A DNA stretch of 27,162 nucleotides from JACRPZ01 sp040758255. GTDB taxonomy: Bacteria; Nitrospirota; Thermodesulfovibrionia; UBA6902. The notes below the pieces were generated by a model. The model searched no databases, was not told where the DNA came from, and saw only the letters and a list, made by a program, of their open reading frames with translations. Shown here one piece after another: positions 1-9,400 of the stretch (the first letter of the stretch is position 1; each line of letters opens with the position of its first letter). A program made the translations under genes and the position numbers. The stretch covers positions 1-27,162 of the forward strand of contig JBFLVX010000017.1 in NCBI GenBank assembly GCA_040758255.1, in the 5' to 3' direction.

Positions 1-1662
1 ATAAAGAGGGCGCTTTCAATTACGCTTCAGCTCATTGAAATGGGAGTGCCCCTTGTTATTGACCTTAACATGAGGGATGAGGCGGACCGCAGGGGAATAG
101 AGATCAATGAAAATCTCTTCAGCAAAATGTTAGAGGTGGATGTTGTCTCGACAATCGCTGTCCAGAAGAAGGGTATATCTTCTCTCAAAAAAGTGCTCTC
201 CCATGCCAGGGTTTCATCATTTGCCTTCTCTTACGCCCCGGATATTGAGAGATACATTTCCGAGATAGAGCCGCTCCTGCCGGAATCCAACATATCCAAA
301 CGCTCGCTGGCCCTAATGCTCCTTTCAGGTGATGAAACACTAAGGGACTGGCTCCTTAAAAATCTCAAAGAAGAGACCATAAGCCTTATAGAGACAATCA
401 GGGACAGGGCAGCAGAAAAATATTCCCATCCTCTGAGCTATATCATCAGCCAGCAGAGACTAAAGGCGGTTGATTCCATCTCAGATAAGATACTCACAAA
501 GTCCGCCTCTGAAAAGAGGAGGGTCGCCGGCTTTCTTGATGAAATGACGATAGACCCCGTGTTGGGACTGCCGTTTCTTTTGTTCGTTATCTACGCGATG
601 TATGAATTTGTCGGCAGGTTAGGCGCAGGGGTTCTTGTAGATTTCATTGAAAATTTCATCTTCGGCAAATATCTGAACCCGTGGGCAGTAAAATTGGTAA
701 CAGCGCTGGTCCCCATACAGTTTTTGCAGGAGCTCCTGATCGGACCATACGGCATAATTACGATGGCTCTTACATATGCTATAGCCATAATACTGCCCAT
801 AACCACCACATTCTTTATCGCGTTTTCGATTATGGAAGATTCCGGCTATCTGCCGCGCCTTGCTTCCATGCTAAACAGAGTCTTCAGGGCAATGGGGCTT
901 AACGGCAAGGCGGTGCTTCCAATGGTGCTTGGTCTCGGGTGCGACACAATGGCAACCCTTACAACAAGGATACTCGATACAAAAAAAGAGCGGGTGATCG
1001 TTACCCTTCTTCTTGCACTCGGGGTGCCGTGCTCAGCCCAGCTTGGAGTCATACTCGGCATATTCGGCAAACAGCCGATAGCGGCATTTTTTATTTGGGC
1101 GGGCGTCTTAACAGGCGTGATAATACTTGTAGGCTATATGGCTGCCAAGATCATCCCCGGACAGAGGGCTGATTTCATGCTTGAACTGCCTCCGCTGAGG
1201 CTGCCTCAATTATCAAATGTGCTCATTAAGACAGTGTGGCGCATTGAGTGGTATCTGAAAGAAGCTGTTCCCCTATTTATCCTCGGCACATTAATACTCT
1301 TTACAGCGGACAAATTAAAGATACTTCCGCTTATTGAAAGGCTTGGATCACCTATAGTTGTAACGGTTCTGGGTCTGCCTGCGAAGGCAACTGAAGCCTT
1401 CCTGATTGGTTTTCTGCGTCGGGACTACGGCTCAGCCGGGATCTTCGCCATGCAAGAGCAGGGACTTCTCAATACAGAGCAGGTGGTGGTAAGCCTTGTA
1501 ACCATAACACTCTTTATCCCGTGCATTGCTAACCTCTTTATGATAATAAAAGAGCGCGGGGCTAAAACAGCTTTTCTGATGACGGCATTTATCTTCCCAT
1601 TTGCCGTGCTTGTCGGCGGTCTGCTCCACAGGATATTGCTGTGGCTGGAAATATTTAACTGA
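1..1662 (+). CDS. feoB: Ferrous iron transport protein B, C-terminal part (5' end outside window)
   Basis: FeoB is an inner-membrane GTP-dependent Fe(II) importer. The frame is open from base 1, so the G1-G3 GTPase motifs lie upstream of the window. What remains starts in the G domain: the G4 motif NMRD follows MGVPLVIDL around base 70. A helical GDI-like segment comes next, then the membrane Gate domains from about base 540. Each Gate domain carries the expected conserved Cys: GLGCDTMA near base 940 and IPCIANL near base 1520. About ten hydrophobic segments are visible. The stop overlaps the start of the next gene by one base, which implies co-transcription. A separate feoA is not visible here. 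The identification rests on the G4 motif plus the two Gate Cys motifs and is firm. Specificity for iron is inferred from the family. Confidence 0.93.
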   Translation: MKRALSITLQLIEMGVPLVIDLNMRDEADRRGIEINENLFSKMLEVDVVSTIAVQKKGISSLKKVLSHARVSSFAFSYAPDIERYISEIEPLLPESNISKRSLALMLLSGDETLRDWLLKNLKEETISLIETIRDRAAEKYSHPLSYIISQQRLKAVDSISDKILTKSASEKRRVAGFLDEMTIDPVLGLPFLLFVIYAMYEFVGRLGAGVLVDFIENFIFGKYLNPWAVKLVTALVPIQFLQELLIGPYGIITMALTYAIAIILPITTTFFIAFSIMEDSGYLPRLASMLNRVFRAMGLNGKAVLPMVLGLGCDTMATLTTRILDTKKERVIVTLLLALGVPCSAQLGVILGIFGKQPIAAFFIWAGVLTGVIILVGYMAAKIIPGQRADFMLELPPLRLPQLSNVLIKTVWRIEWYLKEAVPLFILGTLILFTADKLKILPLIERLGSPIVVTVLGLPAKATEAFLIGFLRRDYGSAGIFAMQEQGLLNTEQVVVSLVTITLFIPCIANLFMIIKERGAKTAFLMTAFIFPFAVLVGGLLHRILLWLEIFN

Positions 1663-2033
1663 TGAAGAAAGCCGGGCAGATAAATAAATCCGCGGCTGTT
1701 ATCCTCTGGTTCATTACCATAGGCTATATGGGGCTTATATTCTATCTTTCTTCGCAGAGTCAACTGCTGCCTCCCCTAATACACGGCACAGACAAAATTA
1801 TTCACACCATTGTTTATTTTATGCTTGCTATTTTGCTCTACTTCTCTTTCTTGAAAAGCGGTTTAAGGAAACACATTCTTCTGATCTCGTTAGTTTTTGC
1901 GGTCATTTATGGAGTAAGCGACGAGATTCACCAGTATTATGTGCCCGGCAGGATCGCTTCAATCGGTGATGTTGTTGCTGATTCCCTTGGGGCTTTGATT
2001 GGAAGCTTCCTTGCCGCAAAATTAAATAGATAA
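1662..2033 (+). CDS. VanZ-like family membrane protein
   Basis: A 123-residue protein with four hydrophobic segments. It shows the VanZ-like signature: TDKIIHTIVYF in the middle (DK-x2-H-x3-Y) and DEIHQYYVPGR followed by D-x3-D-x3-G near the C-terminus. In characterised members VanZ gives low-level teicoplanin resistance. Most relatives, including this one, have no known role beyond sitting in the inner membrane. Its start codon overlaps the feoB stop (TGATG), so translation is probably coupled to feoB. The stop lies only two bases from the stop of the convergent MacB-type permease gene. No intergenic terminator fits there, so any terminator must lie inside coding sequence. The family call is firm and the function is open. 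Confidence 0.85.
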   Translation: MKKAGQINKSAAVILWFITIGYMGLIFYLSSQSQLLPPLIHGTDKIIHTIVYFMLAILLYFSFLKSGLRKHILLISLVFAVIYGVSDEIHQYYVPGRIASIGDVVADSLGALIGSFLAAKLNR

Positions 2034-2035
2034 AC

Positions 2036-3265
2036 CTATTCATACCTCAACGCGTCTATAGGATCAAGCAGAGAAGCTTTGTAAGCAGGGTAAAATCCGA
2101 AAAATATCCCGACCAGCCCGGAAAAGACGAACGCGAGGAGGATCGAAAAAGGGGTTACTGTTACAGTCCATCCGGCAAGGCTCGATAATATTTCGGCGGT
2201 TGATATCCCCGCTGCGATGCCTATAACGCCACCGATGAATGAGAGCGTGAGCGCCTCGATTATAAATTGAAGCCTTATGTCCCATGCCTTGGCCCCTATC
2301 GCCATTCTTATGCCTATCTCCCGCGTCCTCTCTGTGACCGATACGAGCATGATGTTCATGATCCCGATCCCTCCTACGAGCAGGGATACAGACGCTATCG
2401 CACCCAATAATATAGTCATGACCTTTGTGGACTCTTCAGCCATCTTCAGCATCTGTGTTAGATTTCTTACCGTAAAATCATTCTCCTGTTTTTGCCCTAT
2501 ATGATGTCTCTGCCTCAGCAGTTCGTTTATCTGCGACTGGGCTGTGTCGAGTTCTTCAGCGCTTTTTGCCTTTACCATGATCATCCTCACCATGCCTGGA
2601 AACGGCGTGCCGAAGAGTTTCTTCTGTGATGTTGTTATAGGAACATAAATGGTGTCGTCCTGATCATGCCCTCCGAAGTCCTGACCCTTTGCCTCAAGGA
2701 CACCGATGACAGTGAATGGGAGGTTCTTTATCCTTATGACCTGCCCGATCGGGTTTATCCCACCGAAGAGGTTATCAACGATTGTCTGACCTATCAGGCA
2801 TACCTTTGACGCGCTTTTAACATCCTGCTCTGTAAAAGGCCTTCCCGCAGACAAGGGCCAGTCTCTCACAAATAGCATATTTGCTGTTGTGCCGGTGATG
2901 CCGGTGGACCAGTTCTGGCTGCCGTAAACGACTTGGGCAGTGCCGCTGTGAACCGGGGCAACATACGATACTCCGGAAGCTTCTTTTTGTATGGCTTCCG
3001 CGTCATCAAGGGAAAGCGTTGACTGCGTGCCGGAGCCAAACCTTACGCCGCCCGCTGAAGTGGCGCCGGGGACAACCATGATGAGATTGCTCCCTATACT
3101 CGCTATCTGCTCTTCAATCTGCCTGCTTGCGCCTGCGCCTACTGCAAGCATGGCGATAACAGCGCCTACGCCTATGATAACTCCGAGCATCGTAAGGGCA
3201 GAGCGCATCTTATTTACCCTCAGCGCTCGCAAAGATATCTTTAATGTCGAGGTGATATTGATCAT
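2036..3265 (-). CDS. MacB-type ABC transporter permease
   Basis: A 409-residue inner-membrane protein. One N-terminal transmembrane helix (about residues 20-45) is followed by a large periplasmic domain (MacB_PCD type, about 46-280). Three C-terminal helices of the FtsX family follow, with VTERTREIGIRMAIGAK just after the second helix and PAYKASLLDPIDALRYE at the end, both typical of MacB permeases. MacB proteins use ATP to drive export of macrolides, lipoproteins or peptides from the periplasm through a TolC channel by mechanotransmission. The ATPase is a separate gene here (3299-3988), unlike E. coli MacB where both are fused. The start at 3265 has no clear Shine-Dalgarno sequence, because a 7-bp tandem repeat fills the space behind the ATPase gene. 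Substrate unknown. Confidence 0.9.
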   Translation of the reverse strand: MINITSTLKISLRALRVNKMRSALTMLGVIIGVGAVIAMLAVGAGASRQIEEQIASIGSNLIMVVPGATSAGGVRFGSGTQSTLSLDDAEAIQKEASGVSYVAPVHSGTAQVVYGSQNWSTGITGTTANMLFVRDWPLSAGRPFTEQDVKSASKVCLIGQTIVDNLFGGINPIGQVIRIKNLPFTVIGVLEAKGQDFGGHDQDDTIYVPITTSQKKLFGTPFPGMVRMIMVKAKSAEELDTAQSQINELLRQRHHIGQKQENDFTVRNLTQMLKMAEESTKVMTILLGAIASVSLLVGGIGIMNIMLVSVTERTREIGIRMAIGAKAWDIRLQFIIEALTLSFIGGVIGIAAGISTAEILSSLAGWTVTVTPFSILLAFVFSGLVGIFFGFYPAYKASLLDPIDALRYE

Positions 3266-3270
3266 TTTTA

Positions 3271-3305
3271 CTATGAACTATGAGCTATGAGCTATCAGCT
3301 ATGAG
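3271..3305. repeat. Tandem 7-bp repeat, five units
   Basis: Five consecutive 7-base units of CTATGAG with single changes (CTATGAA, CTATGAG, CTATGAG, CTATCAG, CTATGAG). The last unit supplies the stop codon and the two final Ser codons of the ABC ATPase gene read on the minus strand. The remainder fills the gap to the permease gene, where a ribosome binding site would be expected. Confidence 0.85.
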
Positions 3306-3988
3306 CTTTTTCGTTCATCACTCAAAACCCGTCCGTCCAGAAATCTTATTATCCTTTTGCTGTATGCGGCTATATCCGCCTCATGGGTTATGAGTATTAT
3401 TGTTATGTCGGATTCAGTATTCAGTCTCACAAAAAAATCCATTATTTCGGCGCTTGTCTTTGTGTCAAGGTTTCCGGTCGGCTCATCCGCAAGAATTAAC
3501 GGGGCATTATTTACGAGCGCTCTTGCAATGGCAACCCTCTGCTGCTGGCCTCCTGAGAGCTGGTTCGGATGGTGCTCTTCCCTGCCGGAAAGCCCGACCG
3601 CTGCGAGGGCTGCTGCCGCGCGTTCTCTCCTCTCCTTTGGAGAAACGCCGTTATAGAGCAGCGGCAGTTCAATGTTCTCTATGGCAGAAGTCCTCGGCAG
3701 CAGATTAAAACCCTGAAAAACAAAGCCTATCTTTTTGTTCCGCACTGACGCAAGTTCATCCCTCTTCATATTTGCCACATCAATTCCTTCAAGTAGATAC
3801 CTGCCTCCTGAGGGCCTGTCAAGACATCCAAGGATATTCATGAAAGTAGACTTGCCTGAACCGGAGGGCCCCATGATAGCTATGAATTCACCCTTATCAA
3901 TGCTGAGCGAAACATTACTGAGGGCATTTAAGGCTATATCGCCGAGGCTGTATGTCTTGGCGACCTCATGTGTTTCGATGAGAGGCAT
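3299..3988 (-). CDS. MacB/LolD-type ABC transporter ATPase
   Basis: A 229-residue nucleotide-binding subunit. Visible motifs are Walker A GPSGSGKST (about residues 40-48), the Q-loop VFQGFNLLP, the ABC signature LSGGQQQRVAIARAL, Walker B LILADEPTGNLD and the switch His in ILITHE. The DEPTGNLDT sequence is characteristic of the MacB/LolD/FtsE subfamily. It would power the adjacent permease (2036-3265). The start ATG lies one base after the adaptor stop (TGATATG), so translation is coupled to the upstream adaptor gene. The last codons and stop lie inside a 7-bp tandem repeat, so the original C-terminal residues may have been replaced. The family call is certain; the transported substrate is not known. 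Confidence 0.94.
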   Translation of the reverse strand: MPLIETHEVAKTYSLGDIALNALSNVSLSIDKGEFIAIMGPSGSGKSTFMNILGCLDRPSGGRYLLEGIDVANMKRDELASVRNKKIGFVFQGFNLLPRTSAIENIELPLLYNGVSPKERRERAAAALAAVGLSGREEHHPNQLSGGQQQRVAIARALVNNAPLILADEPTGNLDTKTSAEIMDFFVRLNTESDITIILITHEADIAAYSKRIIRFLDGRVLSDERKSS

Positions 3989-3989
3989 A

Positions 3990-5153
3990 TCAGAAGCGCA
4001 TACGGGGCGCTGACTGCTGGGACTGGTTTTTAGGTTTTGAAACAGTATCCACGATCAGTTCCTCTCCTTCTTTGATCTCACCTGAGAGCAGTTCTGTATA
4101 CGCACCGTCGCTGATGCCCGTGGTAACCGCGACTCGTTTCAATTCCTTGTTCTCAATTACCCATATCCCGCTCCCCTTCTCACTCTTCTCATTTTTCGTT
4201 TGCTTGTCAGACGGCTTGAAGCGGAGCGCCGCGTTCGGTATCTTAAGCACATTGCTCTTGCTTGATACGATAATTGATACATTTGCCGTCATGCCGGGCT
4301 TGAGCTTCAGTTCAGGATTATCAACCTTGACCACCACATCGTAGGTGACTACGTTCTGGACAGTTATCGGCGCGTTCCTTATCTCGGATACAGTGCCTTT
4401 GAAGGGGCTGTCAGGATAGGCGTCAACATTGAATTCAACAGGCTGTCCCACCTCTATCTTCCCTATATCAGCCTCGACAACGCTGCTGTCAACCTGCATC
4501 TTGGTAAGGTCCTGCGCGATGGTGAAGAGTGTGGGTGTCTGGAAGCTGGCTGCAACGGTCTGGCCAACATCAACGCTTCTGGAGACAACGGTTCCGTTCA
4601 CAGGGGAGATGATCCTCGTATATCTCAGGTTCGTCTCTGTTATCTTTAAGGCAGCCTCTGTCTGAGCCATCTGCGCCTTTGCAGCGCTCACTTGCGCAAC
4701 GGCTGCATCATAGGCTGTCCCGGCAGAGTCAAGATCGCTCTTCGCTATCAGGTTCTTGGCAAAGAGCTCCTTCTGCCTGTTAAGAGTCCTTTCCGCATCT
4801 ATGCGCGCAATCTCAGCCTTTTCCACGTTCGCCTTTGCCGCAAGGAGGTTCGCCTTTGCCTGAGCCACCTGCGCCTCAAAAAGGGCAGGGTCAATCTGCG
4901 CTATGACCTCCCCCTGTTTTACTATTGAATTGAAATCAACATATATATTTTTTACTGTGCCGGAGACCTGCGTTCCGACAAGGACTGTTGTCACCGCATT
5001 TACCGCGCCCGATGCGGTAATCGCCGATACGATATCGCCTCTTGCGGCTTTCTCAGTCCTGAAATTCATCTCATCCTTATCGCCCCTGAATAAATAGAAT
5101 GCTGCAACCCCAATCAGAGCCGCTGTTAGAATTCCTATGAATATCTTCTTCAT
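3990..5153 (-). CDS. MacA-like periplasmic adaptor (membrane fusion protein)
   Basis: A 387-residue HlyD/RND-MFP family adaptor. It has an N-terminal membrane anchor or uncleaved signal (residues 5-23), a biotinyl-lipoyl-like half (GTQVSGTVKNIYVDF), a long coiled-coil hairpin rich in Ala/Lys/Glu (about 110-190), and the second lipoyl half (ISPVNGTVVSRSVDVGQTV). A beta-barrel and membrane-proximal domain follow, with GMTANVSIIV. MacA proteins form a hexameric tube joining a MacB pump to TolC and stimulate its ATPase. The start ATG overlaps the TolC-gene stop (ATGA), and the next gene begins one base after its stop. A charged Lys/Ser-rich insertion (about 320-335) near the C-terminus is likely a surface loop. 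The family is sure; the MacA-like assignment comes from its MacB-type neighbours. Confidence 0.92.
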   Translation of the reverse strand: MKKIFIGILTAALIGVAAFYLFRGDKDEMNFRTEKAARGDIVSAITASGAVNAVTTVLVGTQVSGTVKNIYVDFNSIVKQGEVIAQIDPALFEAQVAQAKANLLAAKANVEKAEIARIDAERTLNRQKELFAKNLIAKSDLDSAGTAYDAAVAQVSAAKAQMAQTEAALKITETNLRYTRIISPVNGTVVSRSVDVGQTVAASFQTPTLFTIAQDLTKMQVDSSVVEADIGKIEVGQPVEFNVDAYPDSPFKGTVSEIRNAPITVQNVVTYDVVVKVDNPELKLKPGMTANVSIIVSSKSNVLKIPNAALRFKPSDKQTKNEKSEKGSGIWVIENKELKRVAVTTGISDGAYTELLSGEIKEGEELIVDTVSKPKNQSQQSAPRMRF

Positions 5154-6397
5154 CTGATCCCCATTGCTTTCTCAAGGCTTGCCTGTGAAACCCTGTAATC
5201 GTAAAGCGCCTCAATATATGAAGTCTTAGCGTTGCTCAGGCTCACCTGCGCGTCAGTAACTTCGATTGGATTTCCCACGCCTGCCGCGTACCTGCCGCTT
5301 GCAAGCTCAAGGTTTTCCTCTGCCTGCCGCACAACCAGTTCAGCAGCCGGGATCCTCTCTTCCGCGTCTTTGAGATTCAGATATGTCTGCTGAACATCAA
5401 GAAATACGGCCTGTTTTAAGGACTCTTCATTTGCGCTCAGGACATTCAGATTTGCCCTTGCCTCTTCCACCTGATGCTTTGTCAGGAAGCCGCTGAATAT
5501 TGGAAAAGATAAGGTTGCCCCGACATTCCATCCTTCATTGAGAGGAGGCTCTTCTCCTGTCCAGTTATAAGACGCGTTGCCGGTCAATGCGGGATAGTAT
5601 CCCTTTTTTGCAAGTACGATAGATCTTTCAGCCGCCTGCTTCTTAAAAATAACGGATTCAAGGTCAGGCCTGTTCTTATACGCTGTCACGATCGCGTCTT
5701 CAAAGGTTATGCCGACTGCCTGATAAGAAAGGTTATCTTCGATATCATATTCAGGCGCATCCGGAACGCCCATGGCATTGTTTAGTGTCGCGACCGCAAT
5801 TTTGAGCGCGTTCATTGTTTTAATTAAGTTCAGCTTGGAATTGCTCAGGTCCACCTCTGCCTTTGTAACATCGAATTTAGGTTTTGTGCCGAACTTATAA
5901 AATCCTTTTGCCTGTTCAAGATGCTGAAGGAACTGCTTTACCGATTCTTCTGCTACGTCCCTGTTCCGCATGGCCTTTAATACCCCGTAATATGCCTGAT
6001 TGACGTTCAGGATCACCTGTGCGGATACATTTTTAAGATCCGAACGTGATGAATCAAGATTCAGGTTTTGTATCTGCACCTGCTCCGATCTTTTTCCAAA
6101 GTCAAAGATGTTCTGTTTTAGAGTGACCCCGTTCGTATATTGATCAACAGAATCGCTCCTGCTGTAGGAGGATGCCAAGTCTATCTGCGGATAATAATCT
6201 GCCCGCAACTGTCCAACTCTGCTCCGGTTTGCATTAACAGCGCTTGACGCGGCAATGATATCCGGCTGCCGCATAAGGCTGATCTCAACGCATCGCTGGA
6301 GGCTGAGATTCTCTCCTTTCTTTATTATCTCCTCTGCCCTAACATTAGAGATTGATGCAAATATTAAAAATAAAATAAGCGCGCTTATCTTTTGCAT
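5150..6397 (-). CDS. TolC-family outer-membrane efflux channel
   Basis: An outer-membrane factor of 415 residues with a clear signal peptide (MQKISALILFLIFASISNVRA). Two OEP repeats follow, each with long Ala/Leu-rich helices, for example LSLQRCVEISLMRQPDI at the start of the first and LELASGRYAAGVGNPIEVTDA in the second. The trimer forms a channel through the outer membrane and periplasm. The ATG at 6397 is chosen because AGGAGGG lies eight bases upstream and a signal peptide begins there. A longer reading from 6466 adds 23 residues that only translate the upstream 9-bp repeat. It lies between an RND pump gene and MacA/MacB-like genes, so it may serve both. The stop overlaps the adaptor start. 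Confidence 0.93.
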   Translation of the reverse strand: MQKISALILFLIFASISNVRAEEIIKKGENLSLQRCVEISLMRQPDIIAASSAVNANRSRVGQLRADYYPQIDLASSYSRSDSVDQYTNGVTLKQNIFDFGKRSEQVQIQNLNLDSSRSDLKNVSAQVILNVNQAYYGVLKAMRNRDVAEESVKQFLQHLEQAKGFYKFGTKPKFDVTKAEVDLSNSKLNLIKTMNALKIAVATLNNAMGVPDAPEYDIEDNLSYQAVGITFEDAIVTAYKNRPDLESVIFKKQAAERSIVLAKKGYYPALTGNASYNWTGEEPPLNEGWNVGATLSFPIFSGFLTKHQVEEARANLNVLSANEESLKQAVFLDVQQTYLNLKDAEERIPAAELVVRQAEENLELASGRYAAGVGNPIEVTDAQVSLSNAKTSYIEALYDYRVSQASLEKAMGIR

Positions 6398-6433
6398 AAT
6401 AACCCTCCTAAAAAAAATGTTTCTAACGAAATG

Positions 6434-6487
6434 GTTCAAATCGTTCAAACAGTTCAAGAAGTTCAAACGGCTTAAACGGTTTGAACC
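6434..6487. repeat. Tandem 9-bp repeat, six units, ending in an inverted unit
   Basis: Six consecutive 9-base units: GTTCAAATC, GTTCAAACA, GTTCAAGAA, GTTCAAACG, GCTTAAACG, GTTTGAACC. The outer bases GGTTCAAA and TTTGAACC are also inverted, so the tract could fold into a hairpin. The last 16 bases encode the C-terminal VQTV and the stop of the RND pump on the minus strand. The rest fills the gap to the TolC gene. Confidence 0.88.
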
Positions 6488-9400
6488 TTTTCCCCCTTCA
6501 GCGTCTTTATCCTCCGGCCCACCTTCTCCTGGAATTTATCCATATAGTAATAAACCACCGGCGTTATATATAGCGTCAGCAACTGAGAAACAACGAGACC
6601 CCCGACTACCGCAAGACCGAGAGAACGGCGTGAATCTCCGCTGGCGCCGACCCCGATCGCTATGGGCAGGGTGCCCATTAGCGCAGCCATTGTGGTCATC
6701 ATTATAGGCCTGAAACGTACGAGCGCCCCTTCATATATCGCATCAATTGGACTTTTGTGCCCCGTGCGCTCTGCCTCCAGTGCAAAGTCGATCATCATGA
6801 TGGCATTCTTCTTCACAATACCGACAAGCATAATTATACCAACAAATGAATAGAGGTTAAGATCCTTGCCAAAGATAAGCAGGGTTATCAGCGCGCCGAA
6901 ACCCGCTGCGGGGAGCCCTGAGAGGATGGTCAGCGGATGAATATAGCTCTCATAAAGAATACCGAGCACGATATAAATTACAACTATCGCGAGGATCAAA
7001 AGCATGGCGAGGCCTTTTGTTGAGGCCTGGTAGACCTGCGCCGTCCCCTGAAATCCGGTAGTTATGGATGCGGGCAGGGACGCTGCTTCCTTCTCTATCG
7101 CTTTTACCGCGTCACCGAGCGGAGCGCCCGGTTTAAGATTGAAAGAGACTGTCACTGAAGTTATCTGCCCCAGATGGTTGATTGACAAAGGGCCGAGCCC
7201 TTTTTTTAATGTTGCCAAAGACGAGAGCGGCACCAGTTGATTTGTGCTTGAACGCAGATATAACAGGCCGAGCGCTGAAGGATCCGTTTGATACATAGGC
7301 TCAAGTTCCATAATAACTTTATACTGATTTGCCGGTGAGTAAATAGTTGAGACCTGCCTCGTGCCGTACGCTGAGTATAAAGAATCCTCCAATTGCTGCG
7401 CCGTGACGCCAAGGGATGCGGCGCGGTCACGCTCTATTTCAAGATTAACCTGCGGATTCTTGATCTGCAGGTCGCTTGTCACATCCTGAAGCATCGGAAG
7501 CCCGCGCAATTTCGATTCGAACGCGGCAGCATTTCTGTAAAGCTCTTCAGTATCAGGGCTCTGCAGAACGAACTGGTACTGAGCCTTGGAGATAGTCGCC
7601 TCAAGACGGATAGGCGGAGGGTTCTGCATGAACATAAAAATCCCCGGGACGCTCATGACCTTTGGCCTGAGCCCCTGAATGATCTGATCGGCATTCATCT
7701 TCCGATCATGCCGGGATTTCAGTTTCATGAACATGAAACCACCGTTCGATGCTACTCTTGAGCCCCCTGCGCCGACTGCTGACATGAAGGCCTCAACATT
7801 TGGATCCTGAAGCACGATATCGGCAAGCTGCTTCTGGTGCCTCTTCATCTCCTCAAAGGAGACGCCCTGCGCTCCTTCGGTGATGCCGATGATCCCGCCT
7901 ATGTCATCAGGCGGCAGAAGTCCCGTCGGCATGATTATAAAAAGCCATATCGTAGCCGCGGTCATAATAAGGGTCACGAAAACAGTTGCGCGGCGATAAC
8001 GGAGCGTAACTTTGAGTGTGTGCTCGTAAAGATTTCGCATGCCGTCAAAGAACCGCTCCATCATGTTATACAAGCGCCCGTGCTTCGCTTCAGCATGAGG
8101 TTTGAGAAAACGGCTGCCCAGCATGGGCGTGAGCGTCAGGGAAACAACGCCTGAAATAAGGATCGCAAATGTGATGGTAACGGCAAACTCGTGGAGCATC
8201 CTTCCGAGCATTCCTCCCATAAAGAGGACGGGGATAAAGACCGCGACAAGAGACAACGTCATGGAGAGGATCGTGAAGCCTATCTCCTTTGAGCCCCTTA
8301 ACGCGGCATCCATCGGCTTTTCTCCGTGCTCCATATGGCGGACTATATTTTCGAGCATGACAATGGCGTCGTCCACTACAAAACCGACAGAGAGGGTCAA
8401 TGCCATCAGCGTTATATTGTTCACTGAGAAATTTAGTACATACATCGCGGCAAACGTACCGACAATAGAGAGCGGCAGTGCAAGGCTCGGGATAACCGTG
8501 GCTGACACATTGCGCAGAAAGAGAAAGATCACGAGAATAACAAGGGCGATGGTAAGCAGCAGCGTGAACTTAACATCTGTTACAGAAGCGCGTATGGACT
8601 CCGAGCGGTCAAAGAGAGTGTTCATCTGAACTGATGAGGGAAGCTGTTTGCGGAAATCGGGCAGTTGTCTCTTTATGCTGTCTACAACCTCGATTGTATT
8701 CGTGCCGGGCTGCCTCTGGATCGCGAGAACAATGGCGCGTGTAGATTTGCCTTCGGCATTGTACCAGGCGGCGATCTTGTCATTCTCAACACTGTCAGTC
8801 ACTTTAGCAATGTCCTGCAGTCGCACTGGCGAGTTGTTCCGGTATGAGACTATCATCGGTTTAAACGCCTCTGCGTTATAAAGCTGTCCGGATGCCTGTA
8901 TAGTGAATGCCTGCCGCTCTCCCTGCAGCCCTCCCGTTGGCAGGTTCACATTCCATCTCGCCAGCGCCGCGGCCACTTCATCAATGCCGATCTTCCTGTA
9001 TGCCAGAGCCATCGGGTCGAGCTGTACCCTCACAGCGTATTTTTGAGAGCCATAGACTAAAACCTGAGCCACTCCCTTTATCATCGAGATGCGCGGTGAA
9101 ATAATAGTGTCAGCATATTCGTTCACCTGCGAAAGAGGCATTGCAGGCGAACTGAGGGCGAGATAGAGCACCGGTGAATCAGCGGGATTGACCTTCTGAT
9201 ATGAAGGCGGATTAGGCATATCCTGAGGCAGCTGGCGCGCGGCTTTGGAGATAGCCGCCTGTACATCCTGAGCAGCGGCGTCTATGTTGCGATCCAGACT
9301 GAACTGAAGGGTGATAATCGAGACGCCCTGGCCATTTGTAGAGGTCATGGAATCAACACCGGATATGGTCGAAAACTGTCTCTCAAGAGGAGTAGCAACG

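Noticed and set aside
4692..4928. Plus-strand frames in the MacA-like adaptor gene
   Set aside because: Antisense to a clear adaptor gene, no domain pattern and no ribosome binding site.
6398..6466. Longer N-terminus of the TolC-like protein from 6466
   Set aside because: The extra residues translate the 9-bp repeat; a strong ribosome binding site and a signal peptide both point to 6397.
8102..8629. 175-residue plus-strand open frame inside the RND pump gene
   Set aside because: Lies wholly antisense to a well-matched RND gene, is Ser/Thr/Arg-rich without any domain pattern, and has no ribosome binding site; it is a codon-bias shadow.
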